From the NCBI GenBank assembly GCA_030706385.1, contig JAUZOQ010000005.1:1-64000 (forward strand): DNA of 64,000 nucleotides, given 5' to 3'. The position numbers were made by a program, and so were the translations under genes. Shown here one piece after another: positions 25,253-32,965 of the stretch; within the stretch, counting starts at the first letter, position 1, and each line of letters starts with the position of its first letter. The notes beneath the pieces are model-generated. The model made no database searches. It saw nothing but the letters and a program-made list of their open reading frames with translations, and was not told where the DNA came from. The DNA comes from Bacteroidota bacterium (GTDB taxonomy: Bacteria > Bacteroidota > Ignavibacteria > Palsa-1295).

Positions 25253-25275
25253 CCCTCTCCTTGAAAAGGAGAGGG
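25253..25275 (-). terminator. Hairpin CCCTCTCCTT-GAA-AAGGAGAGGG after the 25287 gene
   Basis: Ten-base perfect arms, about 12 bases after the stop codon at 25287. It has no long T run, so it may act as a terminator or simply be part of the repeated intergenic element. Confidence 0.6.
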
Positions 25276-25286
25276 GGCACTTTATT

Positions 25287-25829
25287 CTACTCCGGCAGGC
25301 TTCGAATATCTCGTAGGCGCTCGACTTGATCTCGCAGCACTCGTCGATTATGCATGGGATTTGTTACGGAGGGATCGGGGACCCAATCGAGTAATCCCTT
25401 ATCCATTGCTCGCGCAATGCGCATTCTGTTAGGCTGCGAGTTTTCGCCAAAGGCAAGCGCCGCTGCGTTCGAGATGGTGATCAGCTCGTCGACGGATATC
25501 CACCAACGCGCTCGCGAGGCAACGACTCCGATGTCGGTATCCCAGAAGCCGTCATAGAACGCTGGCGCCGGTTGCATCGAGTTAGAGAGAAGCAGATCGA
25601 GAATTCTCTTCAGTGCACCTTCGACTCGCGCCATCATTACAGCAGATCGTGTGATCTCTCCATTGGCAACGGCAATGAGTAATTTCATATCATCGGCGAT
25701 CGTGAGCTTCTCGCTTGCTTCAGAATCCTCCGTACTCGGTTTCTTGCCAAGCGCAGATTCGAATTTTTCGTAACGCTTCGTTACAAGATTTAAGATTTCC
25801 GTCGTCAGTTTTTCTTTAAATAGAGCCAT
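25287..25829 (-). CDS. Unknown protein, possible MerR/excisionase-like HTH at C-terminus
   Basis: 180 residues, mostly helical. Residues about 115-175 contain ISVDELITISNAAALAF, RIARAMDKGLLDWVPDP and a basic tail NRRVLRDQVERLR. This pattern resembles winged-helix DNA-binding domains of the excisionase/MerR type. The N-terminal half is a helical region without recognised motifs. A perfect 14-base palindrome lies 27 bases upstream of the ATG, consistent with self-regulation. Function unknown; no phage or toxin gene is adjacent. Confidence 0.55.
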   Translation of the reverse strand: MALFKEKLTTEILNLVTKRYEKFESALGKKPSTEDSEASEKLTIADDMKLLIAVANGEITRSAVMMARVEGALKRILDLLLSNSMQPAPAFYDGFWDTDIGVVASRARWWISVDELITISNAAALAFGENSQPNRMRIARAMDKGLLDWVPDPSVTNPMHNRRVLRDQVERLRDIRSLPE

Positions 25830-25855
25830 ACAAGTAGATTATTTATATCGATGGC

Positions 25856-25869
25856 AACTAACGTTAGTT
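25856..25869. promoter_or_regulatory. Perfect 14-base palindrome AACTAACGTTAGTT, candidate operator
   Basis: Lies upstream of the ATG at 25827-25829, and a further GTTAG half-site follows at about 25872. Palindrome length and position fit a dimeric repressor site. The binding protein could be the downstream gene product (inference). Confidence 0.55.
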
Positions 25870-25929
25870 AAGTTAGCTACGGTTCCTATTATTTGGACGA
25901 TATAGGCTTAAGGGAAGCAGAGGCTCAAC

Positions 25930-26715
25930 TTAGTATGCAAAATAGATCGCGTCGGGCTCTATTGAAAGCCAGTCACTGCTTGCCTTAGCTTTCTTTGGCG
26001 GAGGATCGAAGCGGAAGAAACAGAAGTCGTTCGAAGGACCGACTCTCCAGAAGTCGCAGCAACCTTCATGCTGCTTCCAGCCATTAATAATATCAAAAAC
26101 TATTCGCATTCGCGCTTCAACTTCCGGAGCAGCAGAGAGAAGAACCCAGTCGAATCGAAAAACTCCGTTGCGATGATGCGAAAGAGAATCGGGCTTTGGG
26201 AGAATCCGTGATGCCGTATCGGCAGAATAGAAAACAACATCAAGTGGGGCACATCCGCCCAGGCCAAAGATCTTTTCACTATACACTGTGCTATCCGACC
26301 GCACATTGCGTAACGAATCCATCATACTGAGAGGAAGATGCGCCATGCTCATCAACCCATAAAGTGAATCGAGATCTCGAACTTCGAATGCAATTCCGGA
26401 AATATGATCTCCATATTTCCTAAGAGCTTGCAATCGCCAATCATCCGATGAACTAGAGTTCGTAGTCTCAAGTAGTATTTCACATCCGTTCGGAAATGTT
26501 ATGGAATTACTGAAGATGCCGCCGGGCTCGCGCTTACCCGGTTTCATATGATAGCCTCTCTTAAGGAACGCTCTGGTGAGAGAATCAATATTGCTCGTAA
26601 GATAACTAATGCGGGAAAGGCGGATTCCGGACCGGGCAATAGTTTGCCCCCTTGCAGCTGGAGCTACCCATAACACTATAAAAAATAAGAAGATAAGTGC
26701 TACTGACTGCCTCAT
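25930..26715 (-). CDS. Secreted glyoxalase-like (VOC) domain protein
   Basis: 261 residues with a signal peptide (SVALIFLFFIVLWVAPAARG). The mature part has the VOC-like pattern RISYLTSNIDSLTRAFLKRG followed by FPNGCEILLET and GIAFEVRDLDSLYGLM, as in the glyoxalase-like domain family (PF13468 type). Catalytic metal ligands cannot be assigned, and export of a VOC protein is unusual but known. Four cysteines occur in the mature part, including the pair in HEGCCDFW. It is divergent from the 26837 gene. Confidence 0.7.
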   Translation of the reverse strand: MRQSVALIFLFFIVLWVAPAARGQTIARSGIRLSRISYLTSNIDSLTRAFLKRGYHMKPGKREPGGIFSNSITFPNGCEILLETTNSSSSDDWRLQALRKYGDHISGIAFEVRDLDSLYGLMSMAHLPLSMMDSLRNVRSDSTVYSEKIFGLGGCAPLDVVFYSADTASRILPKPDSLSHHRNGVFRFDWVLLSAAPEVEARMRIVFDIINGWKQHEGCCDFWRVGPSNDFCFFRFDPPPKKAKASSDWLSIEPDAIYFAY

Positions 26716-26836
26716 AAAGTGAGAGCTCGGTTCAAAAAAACCGGCACTTTCACGGCCGGGCTAGCGTTGAAGGGTTCCTAACAAGAAAATACGCCGTTTT
26801 CTTTCCGCATTTTAACTTTATTTAGAAGGATTGCCT

Positions 26837-27124
26837 ATGAGAATGGTTTCGAAAGATAAAGAACTCGTTCCTGGATCGGAAGAACCCTCCATCCGCATCG
26901 CCACCCCTCTTTCCCGCCTGCAAGTCGCTATGGTTCAAGAACTTCTGCGCGATACAGGTTGGAAGCATTCGGATAAATTCCATTCGCATGCAACAAGCTC
27001 GACAGTCCGTCCGACCTTCAAGGTAACATTATTCCAGGCAAAGCTTGGCCTCAAGCGCAGCGAAGTGATCGATAAGCTGAAGAAGCAGGTCGGTCCCGTA
27101 AAGCTTGAACCTGCCCATCGTTAA
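26837..27124 (+). CDS. Small conserved-looking protein of unknown function
   Basis: 95 residues from the ATG at 26837, preceded by AGAAGGA at a suitable distance; a TTG two codons earlier is also possible. Basic, no membrane segment; C-terminal LKRSEVIDKLKKQVGPVKL. I do not recognise the family. It lies 21 bases before the acyltransferase gene and is probably co-transcribed with it. Confidence 0.6.
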   Translation: MRMVSKDKELVPGSEEPSIRIATPLSRLQVAMVQELLRDTGWKHSDKFHSHATSSTVRPTFKVTLFQAKLGLKRSEVIDKLKKQVGPVKLEPAHR

Positions 27125-27145
27125 CCGTTCCTTCAAGAGGCGCCG

Positions 27146-28417
27146 GTGAACCCCGCACCGCAAGCGATCGCCAGCGCAGTAGTGGCGGAGAAAAAACTCC
27201 GGCTGCATTCTATTGATATTCTTCGAGGCCTTGCCGCACTTTCCGTTGCCCTCTATCATATCTGGGGCCACGACGGTGCTTATGCATTTCCCTCGATAGG
27301 GATCGTCCCGCAGGCGCAGAATCCGACATTCTTCATGTATCTTATCTCGCCGCTTCGGTGGGGATATCTTGGCGTCTCGCTTTTCCTTGTGCTCTCGGGG
27401 TTCTGCATTCATCTTCCGTATGCCCGCAAGAAATACGCCGGCGGCAGTTACGAATTCAAAGGCAGTGCATTTTTTACGCGAAGAATCTGGCGATTGTATC
27501 CGGCCTATATCGTTGCCGTTCTGATAACTGCAGGTGCTCTCAAAGCGGGAAGCATGTTCCCGTCACTGAATATCGTCGGCCATTTTCCGATCCCGACAGC
27601 CTGGGATGTTGCATCGCACTTAACGATGCTTCACGGATTCTTCGAGCATCAGTTCTATTCGATCGCAAGTGTATTCTGGTCGTTGTCACTGGAATTTCAA
27701 CTGTATCTTGCGTATCCACTATTTCTATTAGCATTTCGAAAGTTCGGAGTCGGTAAATCGGTGGCATTCTTTATTCTGCTTTCGCTTGCATGGAGATATT
27801 TTGCCATCTACTATCTGGGTGGAGGATTGATCTCGATCGCAGCGGAGGGGCCATTCGTCAGTATGGGTTGCTTGCCTGCGAGAATGGCTGAATGGCTGAT
27901 CGGAGCATTCGTGGCAGAGATCTTTGCGAAGCATTACCTAAGCGGGTCGACAACGACGAAGTTCGCCGGCAAGCGTCCTCTATTTCTCGGAGCAAGTATA
28001 CTTCTGTTTGGAGCAGCAATTCTGACGACACTCTCTCAGCCGACATGGATCGCAACAGATCCGCTCTTCGGCTCATCGTTCGCATTCCTGATCGCAGCAG
28101 TGATCCTTCCGAATCTCTCAACGGGAGCGCAGAAGGAAAGTTCAGGATTTGCGAAGATGTTCGTTCAGCTCGGAATCATTAGTTATTCCTTTTATCTAAT
28201 CCACTCGCAGTTCGGCTGGTTAGTTTCGCTTTTCGTGCCGTCGCAGCCGGGAGCCGTTATGCCGTTTATTGTACGAGTCCTCGCATTGCTCGTCTCTCTC
28301 GTGCCGATCTATTATTTCTTTACCTGGTTCGAAAAGCCATTCCTCTCTGCACCGAAGGCCGGCAGTGCACTTGCAGGAACGTACAAGAAGCTTGGGACTT
28401 TACTTGGTGTACGCTAA
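27146..28417 (+). CDS. Acyltransferase family 3 membrane protein (OafA/YrhL type)
   Basis: 423 residues from a GTG with an AGAGG upstream. The motif SIDILRGLAALSVALYH with the catalytic-type histidine (H46) and about ten membrane segments identify the acyltransferase-3 family, which O-acylates surface glycans. FFTRRIWRLYPAYIVAV matches the conserved R/Y region. Substrate unknown; likely envelope polysaccharide. Its 3' end overlaps the convergent MerR gene by 18 bases. Confidence 0.9.
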   Translation: MNPAPQAIASAVVAEKKLRLHSIDILRGLAALSVALYHIWGHDGAYAFPSIGIVPQAQNPTFFMYLISPLRWGYLGVSLFLVLSGFCIHLPYARKKYAGGSYEFKGSAFFTRRIWRLYPAYIVAVLITAGALKAGSMFPSLNIVGHFPIPTAWDVASHLTMLHGFFEHQFYSIASVFWSLSLEFQLYLAYPLFLLAFRKFGVGKSVAFFILLSLAWRYFAIYYLGGGLISIAAEGPFVSMGCLPARMAEWLIGAFVAEIFAKHYLSGSTTTKFAGKRPLFLGASILLFGAAILTTLSQPTWIATDPLFGSSFAFLIAAVILPNLSTGAQKESSGFAKMFVQLGIISYSFYLIHSQFGWLVSLFVPSQPGAVMPFIVRVLALLVSLVPIYYFFTWFEKPFLSAPKAGSALAGTYKKLGTLLGVR

Positions 28418-28951
28418 ACGCTCACGGAGGGCGACAAGAGTCTTTTTCATTTCATGAAGTTCTGCGATCGATACAGATACTTGTGATGGTGGAATGATCG
28501 GTAGCTGCGCTTCATCGACTGGTGCTTTAACTTCGGCAGTCTGCGCCTGCTTCTCGGCTTCGCGCTCCTGCTTTAATATCTGCTTTGCTCCTTCGATCGT
28601 GAATCGCTCATCGCGCAGAAGTTCTTTGATGCGAGTAACGATCTTCACATCCTTCTCGGAGTAGATGCGGTTGCCGGCGCGGTTCTTATGCGGCCGCAGT
28701 TCGTCGAACTCCGTTTCCCAATAGCGAAGGACGTATTGCTCGATTCCGGTTAGTGCGCTGACTTCACTGATCGCCCGATAGAGTTTCGGAATCGTAAAAT
28801 CTTTCAGGCCGCGCCTCGAACGCTCCGATTGCGGAGATGGCATATCGGGCAGTTCATCGCCCGGTTTCGCATGCGACACATCAAAGAATTCGCCTTGTAC
28901 CACGTTCGTCCCTTTTGGTGAAGATGATGAATGAAGTACAAAACTACGCAC
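28400..28951 (-). CDS. MerR-family transcriptional regulator
   Basis: 183 residues from a GTG at 28949-28951; an ATG at 28843 would give a shorter 147-residue form beginning just before the domain, and the choice is uncertain. HTH region: YRAISEVSALTGIEQYVLRY, then WETEFDELRPHKNRAGNRIY. Then comes IVTRIKELLRDERFTIEGAK and a C-terminal coiled segment for dimerisation. No effector-binding domain or metal-binding cysteines are seen. It resembles the short MerR regulators with an ERFTIEGAK motif common in this phylum. Tail-to-tail overlap with the acyltransferase gene. Confidence 0.88.
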   Translation of the reverse strand: MRSFVLHSSSSPKGTNVVQGEFFDVSHAKPGDELPDMPSPQSERSRRGLKDFTIPKLYRAISEVSALTGIEQYVLRYWETEFDELRPHKNRAGNRIYSEKDVKIVTRIKELLRDERFTIEGAKQILKQEREAEKQAQTAEVKAPVDEAQLPIIPPSQVSVSIAELHEMKKTLVALRERLAYTK

Positions 28952-29036
28952 AAAACCGAAAAAATGTTCTCAGGAAGCTGATTGACCGGAGTTTTCATCC
29001 CCAGCGCCTCGATGGGATTTTCGTATTATTGCATTT

Positions 29037-30017
29037 ATGAAGACATCATACTACCGGCTCCTACGGCTGGCAGTGATCGCCACAGGATTCGCATTCATCG
29101 CAGTATTTCTCCTTCTCATGATTCCGCGTCTTGGCGAGGTGCTGCCCTTCGATGCCTGGGTATTTCTTATTCGCGGTGCTATCCTGATGGCAGTAGGTCT
29201 CATTATCGCCTTCAAGCTGCCACATGCGAACGAGCATATATTCTTCGCACTGTTCCTGGTGAACTTCGGATTCAATTCCTGGTTGAGCTTTAATCCTGTG
29301 TTCTGGCTTGTCGGAGCTCTTTCGTGGTCGCTGACCTCAGCAAGCTTCGTCTATGCGATGATGAAATATCCCGGAGTTTCTGCCAGAGAATTATATCAGA
29401 ATTACCTTGCACGTAGGCGTCCGCTCTATAAAAGGCCGGTGCTCTTCTTCACCGATGATAAAAAATTTTGGTTAATCTTTTTTCCTGTGCTTATCGGACT
29501 GCGCATTGCCGTCACAGTTACTTCCTCAGCAGTTTTTTCGCAGATCGTGAATGTCGTCGTTATCTTTTGCGGATTGATCTATTTCCGGATAAGTTACAAT
29601 CTTGCAGGGAAAGCCGATCGGAGCAGACTTGCCTGGATCATTTGGGGCGTTGTGGTTACGCTTTTGCTGACAATGGTCGAAGTTGTCGTTAGGATCTTCT
29701 ATCCGGAAGCGCCTCAGGCCATCTATCAAGTTCTGGCAGCACTGACGGCAGCGACGGTTTGCATATCGCTCGTGATGGGAGTGTTCTTCTCCGGATTCCT
29801 TGATTCAGGACTTGTGGTTCGCGGTACGATCGTTTATAGTGCGATATTCTTATCGGTCGTGTTCCTCTTCAGCTTCGTCGAGCACTTCATCGAACATGAG
29901 ATCGCAACGCTTATCCATATTGAGACCGATATGGCAAGCGCATTCCTGGCCGGATTCCTCGCCCTTCTGATCCAGCCGCTGCATGAGAAGCTGGAGCATA
30001 AGTTGCCGAAGTTTTAA
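29037..30017 (+). CDS. Polytopic membrane protein resembling a sensor-kinase membrane module without an output domain
   Basis: 326 residues with about eight hydrophobic segments. The C-terminal part (DRSRLAWIIWGVVVTLLLTM, GVFFSGFLDSGLVVRGTIVY) resembles the membrane region that precedes GAF, kinase, cyclase or phosphatase domains in many bacterial sensors. Here the protein stops about 15 residues after the last membrane helix. No catalytic motif is present. It may act with a separate partner; function unknown. Confidence 0.65.
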   Translation: MKTSYYRLLRLAVIATGFAFIAVFLLLMIPRLGEVLPFDAWVFLIRGAILMAVGLIIAFKLPHANEHIFFALFLVNFGFNSWLSFNPVFWLVGALSWSLTSASFVYAMMKYPGVSARELYQNYLARRRPLYKRPVLFFTDDKKFWLIFFPVLIGLRIAVTVTSSAVFSQIVNVVVIFCGLIYFRISYNLAGKADRSRLAWIIWGVVVTLLLTMVEVVVRIFYPEAPQAIYQVLAALTAATVCISLVMGVFFSGFLDSGLVVRGTIVYSAIFLSVVFLFSFVEHFIEHEIATLIHIETDMASAFLAGFLALLIQPLHEKLEHKLPKF

Positions 30018-30157
30018 ATGTTCAACTATAGTTACTCTCTTGTCGGTGATCTGGGGAAACCGAACTCTCTGAAATTCCCTTTTCTGCGCTCTCGGCTCCT
30101 AATTGACAATTATTGAGTATATTTGCATAGGAAATATTCACAATTTTCAGGAAAATC

Positions 30158-30988
30158 GTGTCAGAAATAGCACTATCACACCAAACCGAAGTGCATGAAC
30201 ATCATGCGCCCGTCTATACGAGCACCGGAACGCCGATGGGAAAAGTCTTCATGTGGCTTTTCCTGTGCCAGGATGCGCTGATGTTTATGGGCTTGTTCGC
30301 AGCCTATATCTCCGTCCGTATCGGGCAGTCCAGTCTGTGGCCATCGCCGAACTCTGCACACATGCCGGGAATGGAGCATTATCCGCTCGATATCAATCTT
30401 ACGGCAATCAATACGTTTATCCTGATCTGCTCGAGCGTTACGATGGTTATGGCCGTGCAGGCTGCACGCACGCAATCGAAGAAAGGCCTCATTAAGTGGC
30501 TGCTTCTGACTGCGCTCGGTGGTGCGATCTTCCTTTCCGTTCAAGTTTATGAATACCGTCATTTGATCGGTGAAGACGGCATGGGAATGGAGAAAAGCCT
30601 TTTCGACGCCACATTCTTCAGCCTTACCGGTTTCCACGGACTGCACGTTTTCAGCGGAGTTGTTTATCTTCTCTGCGTTGTGATCGCAACGAAACTCGGA
30701 CCGAAACCGCATTCGGAGAACGGATGGGTTATGACGATCATGCGGCTTATAGCAATAGGGCTCCCGCTCTATTTATGGTTCGGACCGCTACACAAATGGC
30801 CGCCTCTTCCGCATGTTCTTGTTTCGATCCTTGCCGGAGCCGTACCGTACATCATTATTCGAAGCGTCAAATGGCTTCGCGAACGTCCGGCCTATACGCA
30901 GGGTGATGACATTGAAGTTGTAGGCCTGTATTGGCATTTTGTCGATCTGATCTGGATTATCTTATTTACGCTGGTATATTTGATATAA
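30158..30988 (+). CDS. Cytochrome c oxidase subunit III
   Basis: 276 residues from a GTG with AGGA upstream. Seven membrane segments; family phrases VFMWLFLCQDALMFMGLFAA, FFSLTGFHGLHVFSGVVYL and LYWHFVDLIWIILFTLVYL are intact. It is an integral subunit of a heme-copper terminal oxidase in the inner membrane. It overlaps the subunit IV gene by one base (TAATG). Subunits I and II are not in the window. Confidence 0.93.
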   Translation: MSEIALSHQTEVHEHHAPVYTSTGTPMGKVFMWLFLCQDALMFMGLFAAYISVRIGQSSLWPSPNSAHMPGMEHYPLDINLTAINTFILICSSVTMVMAVQAARTQSKKGLIKWLLLTALGGAIFLSVQVYEYRHLIGEDGMGMEKSLFDATFFSLTGFHGLHVFSGVVYLLCVVIATKLGPKPHSENGWVMTIMRLIAIGLPLYLWFGPLHKWPPLPHVLVSILAGAVPYIIIRSVKWLRERPAYTQGDDIEVVGLYWHFVDLIWIILFTLVYLI

Positions 30989-31284
30989 TGGAACATACTG
31001 AAACCAACCATACTAAAACATACCTGAAGATCTTCGGTGCATTAGCTGTTCTGACGATCATCGAAGTCATCATCTCGCAGAGCGGCATGCCGCAGACTCC
31101 GATGGTGGTTTTGCTGATTGCCTTCGCTTTGGTAAAAGCCGGACTTGTTGCATTGTATTTCATGCATTTGCACTATGATGCAAAATTCCTTTCCATCATT
31201 GCGTACGCACCGCTTGTCGTTGCTTCGATCCTGATCTTTATGCTAGCAATGGAATGGACATTCCAGCCTCATTGGCTATTTTAA
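30988..31284 (+). CDS. Cytochrome c oxidase subunit IV-type membrane protein
   Basis: 98 residues from the ATG at 30988, which overlaps the TAA of subunit III. Three membrane segments; VLTIIEVIISQSGMP, LVKAGLVALYFMHLHYD and SILIFMLAMEW fit the prokaryotic (caa3-type) oxidase subunit IV family. It helps assemble or stabilise the oxidase. A very small membrane-protein gene follows after two bases. Confidence 0.9.
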   Translation: MEHTETNHTKTYLKIFGALAVLTIIEVIISQSGMPQTPMVVLLIAFALVKAGLVALYFMHLHYDAKFLSIIAYAPLVVASILIFMLAMEWTFQPHWLF

Positions 31285-31286
31285 CG

Positions 31287-31415
31287 GTGGATGAGAATCC
31301 GCAGCAAATAGATCGCAATCCGAAATTCAAACGGCGCCTTGCCATCGGCATTGCGATCTGGGTTTTCCTGATGTTCCTCTTTCTCGCCTTTGCGATCGCC
31401 ATCGATTGGCATTAG
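31287..31415 (+). CDS. 42-residue single-pass membrane protein in the oxidase cluster
   Basis: A GTG start at 31287-31289, two bases after the subunit IV stop, opens a frame of 42 codons to TAG at 31413-31415. A charged N-terminus (DENPQQIDRNPKFKRR) precedes one hydrophobic helix (AIGIAIWVFLMFLFLAFAIA) ending IDWH. Tight spacing and topology suggest a small accessory subunit of the oxidase, comparable in role to other tiny oxidase subunits; this is inference. It could alternatively belong with the OB-fold-like gene that starts nine bases later. Confidence 0.6.
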   Translation: MDENPQQIDRNPKFKRRLAIGIAIWVFLMFLFLAFAIAIDWH

Positions 31416-31424
31416 GATTATCCG

Positions 31425-32165
31425 ATGCCTTCAACAAGAAATTCTCCTTCTAAGAGTAAGACTCTTCTCATCGCTGCAGCTATTGCGATCTCGGGTGCCC
31501 TGATCTATATAGCAATTCCAAAAGGCGAATCACCGAAGCAGGCAGAGCAGAATGCTTCATCGTTTTCAGGAATTGCACCGAAGGATTTTCATGGCATTCC
31601 TCCCGAAGGCACAGGTGGCGATCCCGATCTCAATCGAAAAAAGAATCGGTGGGTAGCTCCAATCGATGTTACGCCAATGACTGTAAGCCAAGTCATCGGC
31701 TTGCCTCATGATGATCTTTCGCTCATGGGAAAAGAATCACGCAGCAAATGGAGCGAGGCAGCGCGCGCTCAGGCCGCTGCAAGTGAGTCTCGGGGAATTC
31801 AAGTAGTAGGTTATCTCGCTCATGCAAAAGAATCCGGCGCGGAATCCTGCAACGGCAAGAACGACATCTATCATGATTTTCATATCTGGATCACCGAATC
31901 GCCGGGTGAAAATAAGAATCAGGGGATTATTGTCGAAGCGACTCCTTTTTGGAAGGAGCAATTTCCGGCCTGGAGATTAAGCACATTTGAAAAACTTGCT
32001 TCTGGGCAAGCACAAGTCCGGGTAACAGGCTGGCTGCTTTGGGACCAGGAACACGGGGATGAAGTGGGCAAATCTCGTGGCTCGCTTTGGGAGATCCATC
32101 CGTTCACGAAATTCGAATATTTCTCCGGAGGCAAGTGGGTCGAGTTAGCATCGGCGCCGTTGTGA
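31425..32165 (+). CDS. Membrane-anchored protein with OB-fold-like domain
   Basis: 246 residues. A single N-terminal hydrophobic segment (TLLIAAAIAISGALIYIAI) is probably an uncleaved anchor. Residues about 115-245 have the pattern VVGYLAHAKESGAESCNGKN, DFHIWITESPG, VRVTGWLLWDQEH and GSLWEIHPFTKFE. I associate this with OB-fold-like domains of unknown function in several phyla. It is probably periplasmic. It follows the oxidase genes closely and may be in the same transcript. Confidence 0.6.
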   Translation: MPSTRNSPSKSKTLLIAAAIAISGALIYIAIPKGESPKQAEQNASSFSGIAPKDFHGIPPEGTGGDPDLNRKKNRWVAPIDVTPMTVSQVIGLPHDDLSLMGKESRSKWSEAARAQAAASESRGIQVVGYLAHAKESGAESCNGKNDIYHDFHIWITESPGENKNQGIIVEATPFWKEQFPAWRLSTFEKLASGQAQVRVTGWLLWDQEHGDEVGKSRGSLWEIHPFTKFEYFSGGKWVELASAPL

Positions 32166-32254
32166 CCCTGGCCACCGATCCAAGCGACCAGGCAAAACTT
32201 TTATTCCCTTCACCTTCGTTACAGAGCGTGGTATTGAGCTATTAATCAACACAT

Positions 32255-32965
32255 ATGAAATTTATCGTCGTAGTATCCGTCCTGCTTTATTGCAGCGCCG
32301 CATTTTCCCAAGAAGATAAGCCGACTCCGGCCATGGTACCCGGAAGAACAATGGCGCCCGTTCAACCGAAATCGTATCCCGATAGTGTGGAGTTTGCAAA
32401 AGCATTTAAGGAATACTATGCCCTGAACAAACCTGAAAAAACGCTGAAACAGCAGGCCGAGCAATACTTCCATAGTTTATCGCGCGGATTTGCCATGCAA
32501 GGCATCGATTCAGCCGAAGCTGCGAAAGTGGCATTCAAGGGCCTTGACGAAAAAGCGCTAGAGAAGATCTATTTTGATACCTACCGCAGAAATTTGACTG
32601 CGAAAGAATTGAAGAAGTTTGCCGAATTCATCAAGACTCCGGAAGGAAAGCATATTGCCGATGTCTGGCAGAACTTACAGCGCGTTACGACAGAATCTTC
32701 AATGTACATTGCGCGCACGATCAACTTGAACCTCACTCCGATACGCCAGGCAGCTCATGAAAAAATGGAGAAAGAACGCCCGCCCCAAAAGCGCAAAGCA
32801 GATGGACAGGATAAACTGCCTAAGTCTTCCGCACCTGCGACGATCGATGTTTTCGATCAAAGAAATGCGGCCAGCAAAGATTCAATGATGAGAGTGCAAA
32901 GTTTGCAGCGTGGCCTGCCCAAATCTATCGATTCGCTTGCAACACCTCCGCCGTCGAAGCAGTGA
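32255..32965 (+). CDS. Exported DUF2059-like protein
   Basis: 236 residues with a signal peptide (FIVVVSVLLYCSAAFSQE). The central helical region (ALEKIYFDTYRRNLTAKELK followed by FAEFIKTPEGKHIADVW) fits the DUF2059 pattern: an EL..fl.FY.tP.Gk-like motif. The C-terminal 60 residues are Lys/Pro-rich and low in complexity. Function unknown. Its TGA overlaps the GTG start of murI (GTGA), so the two genes are translationally coupled. Confidence 0.7.
   Translation: MKFIVVVSVLLYCSAAFSQEDKPTPAMVPGRTMAPVQPKSYPDSVEFAKAFKEYYALNKPEKTLKQQAEQYFHSLSRGFAMQGIDSAEAAKVAFKGLDEKALEKIYFDTYRRNLTAKELKKFAEFIKTPEGKHIADVWQNLQRVTTESSMYIARTINLNLTPIRQAAHEKMEKERPPQKRKADGQDKLPKSSAPATIDVFDQRNAASKDSMMRVQSLQRGLPKSIDSLATPPPSKQ

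Larger units (their letters stand above)
24972..25286. other. Hairpin-rich intergenic region
   Basis: 315 bases between two minus-strand genes with no coding potential. It carries three separate inverted repeats (25136-25158, 25186-25226, 25253-25275) in 140 bases, and then the presumed promoter of the propeller gene nearer 24972. Confidence 0.6.

Noticed and set aside
30018-30116. 32-codon frame starting ATG just after the 29037 gene
   Set aside because: No hydrophobic segment, no ribosome-binding site and no contextual support, unlike the 31287 frame.
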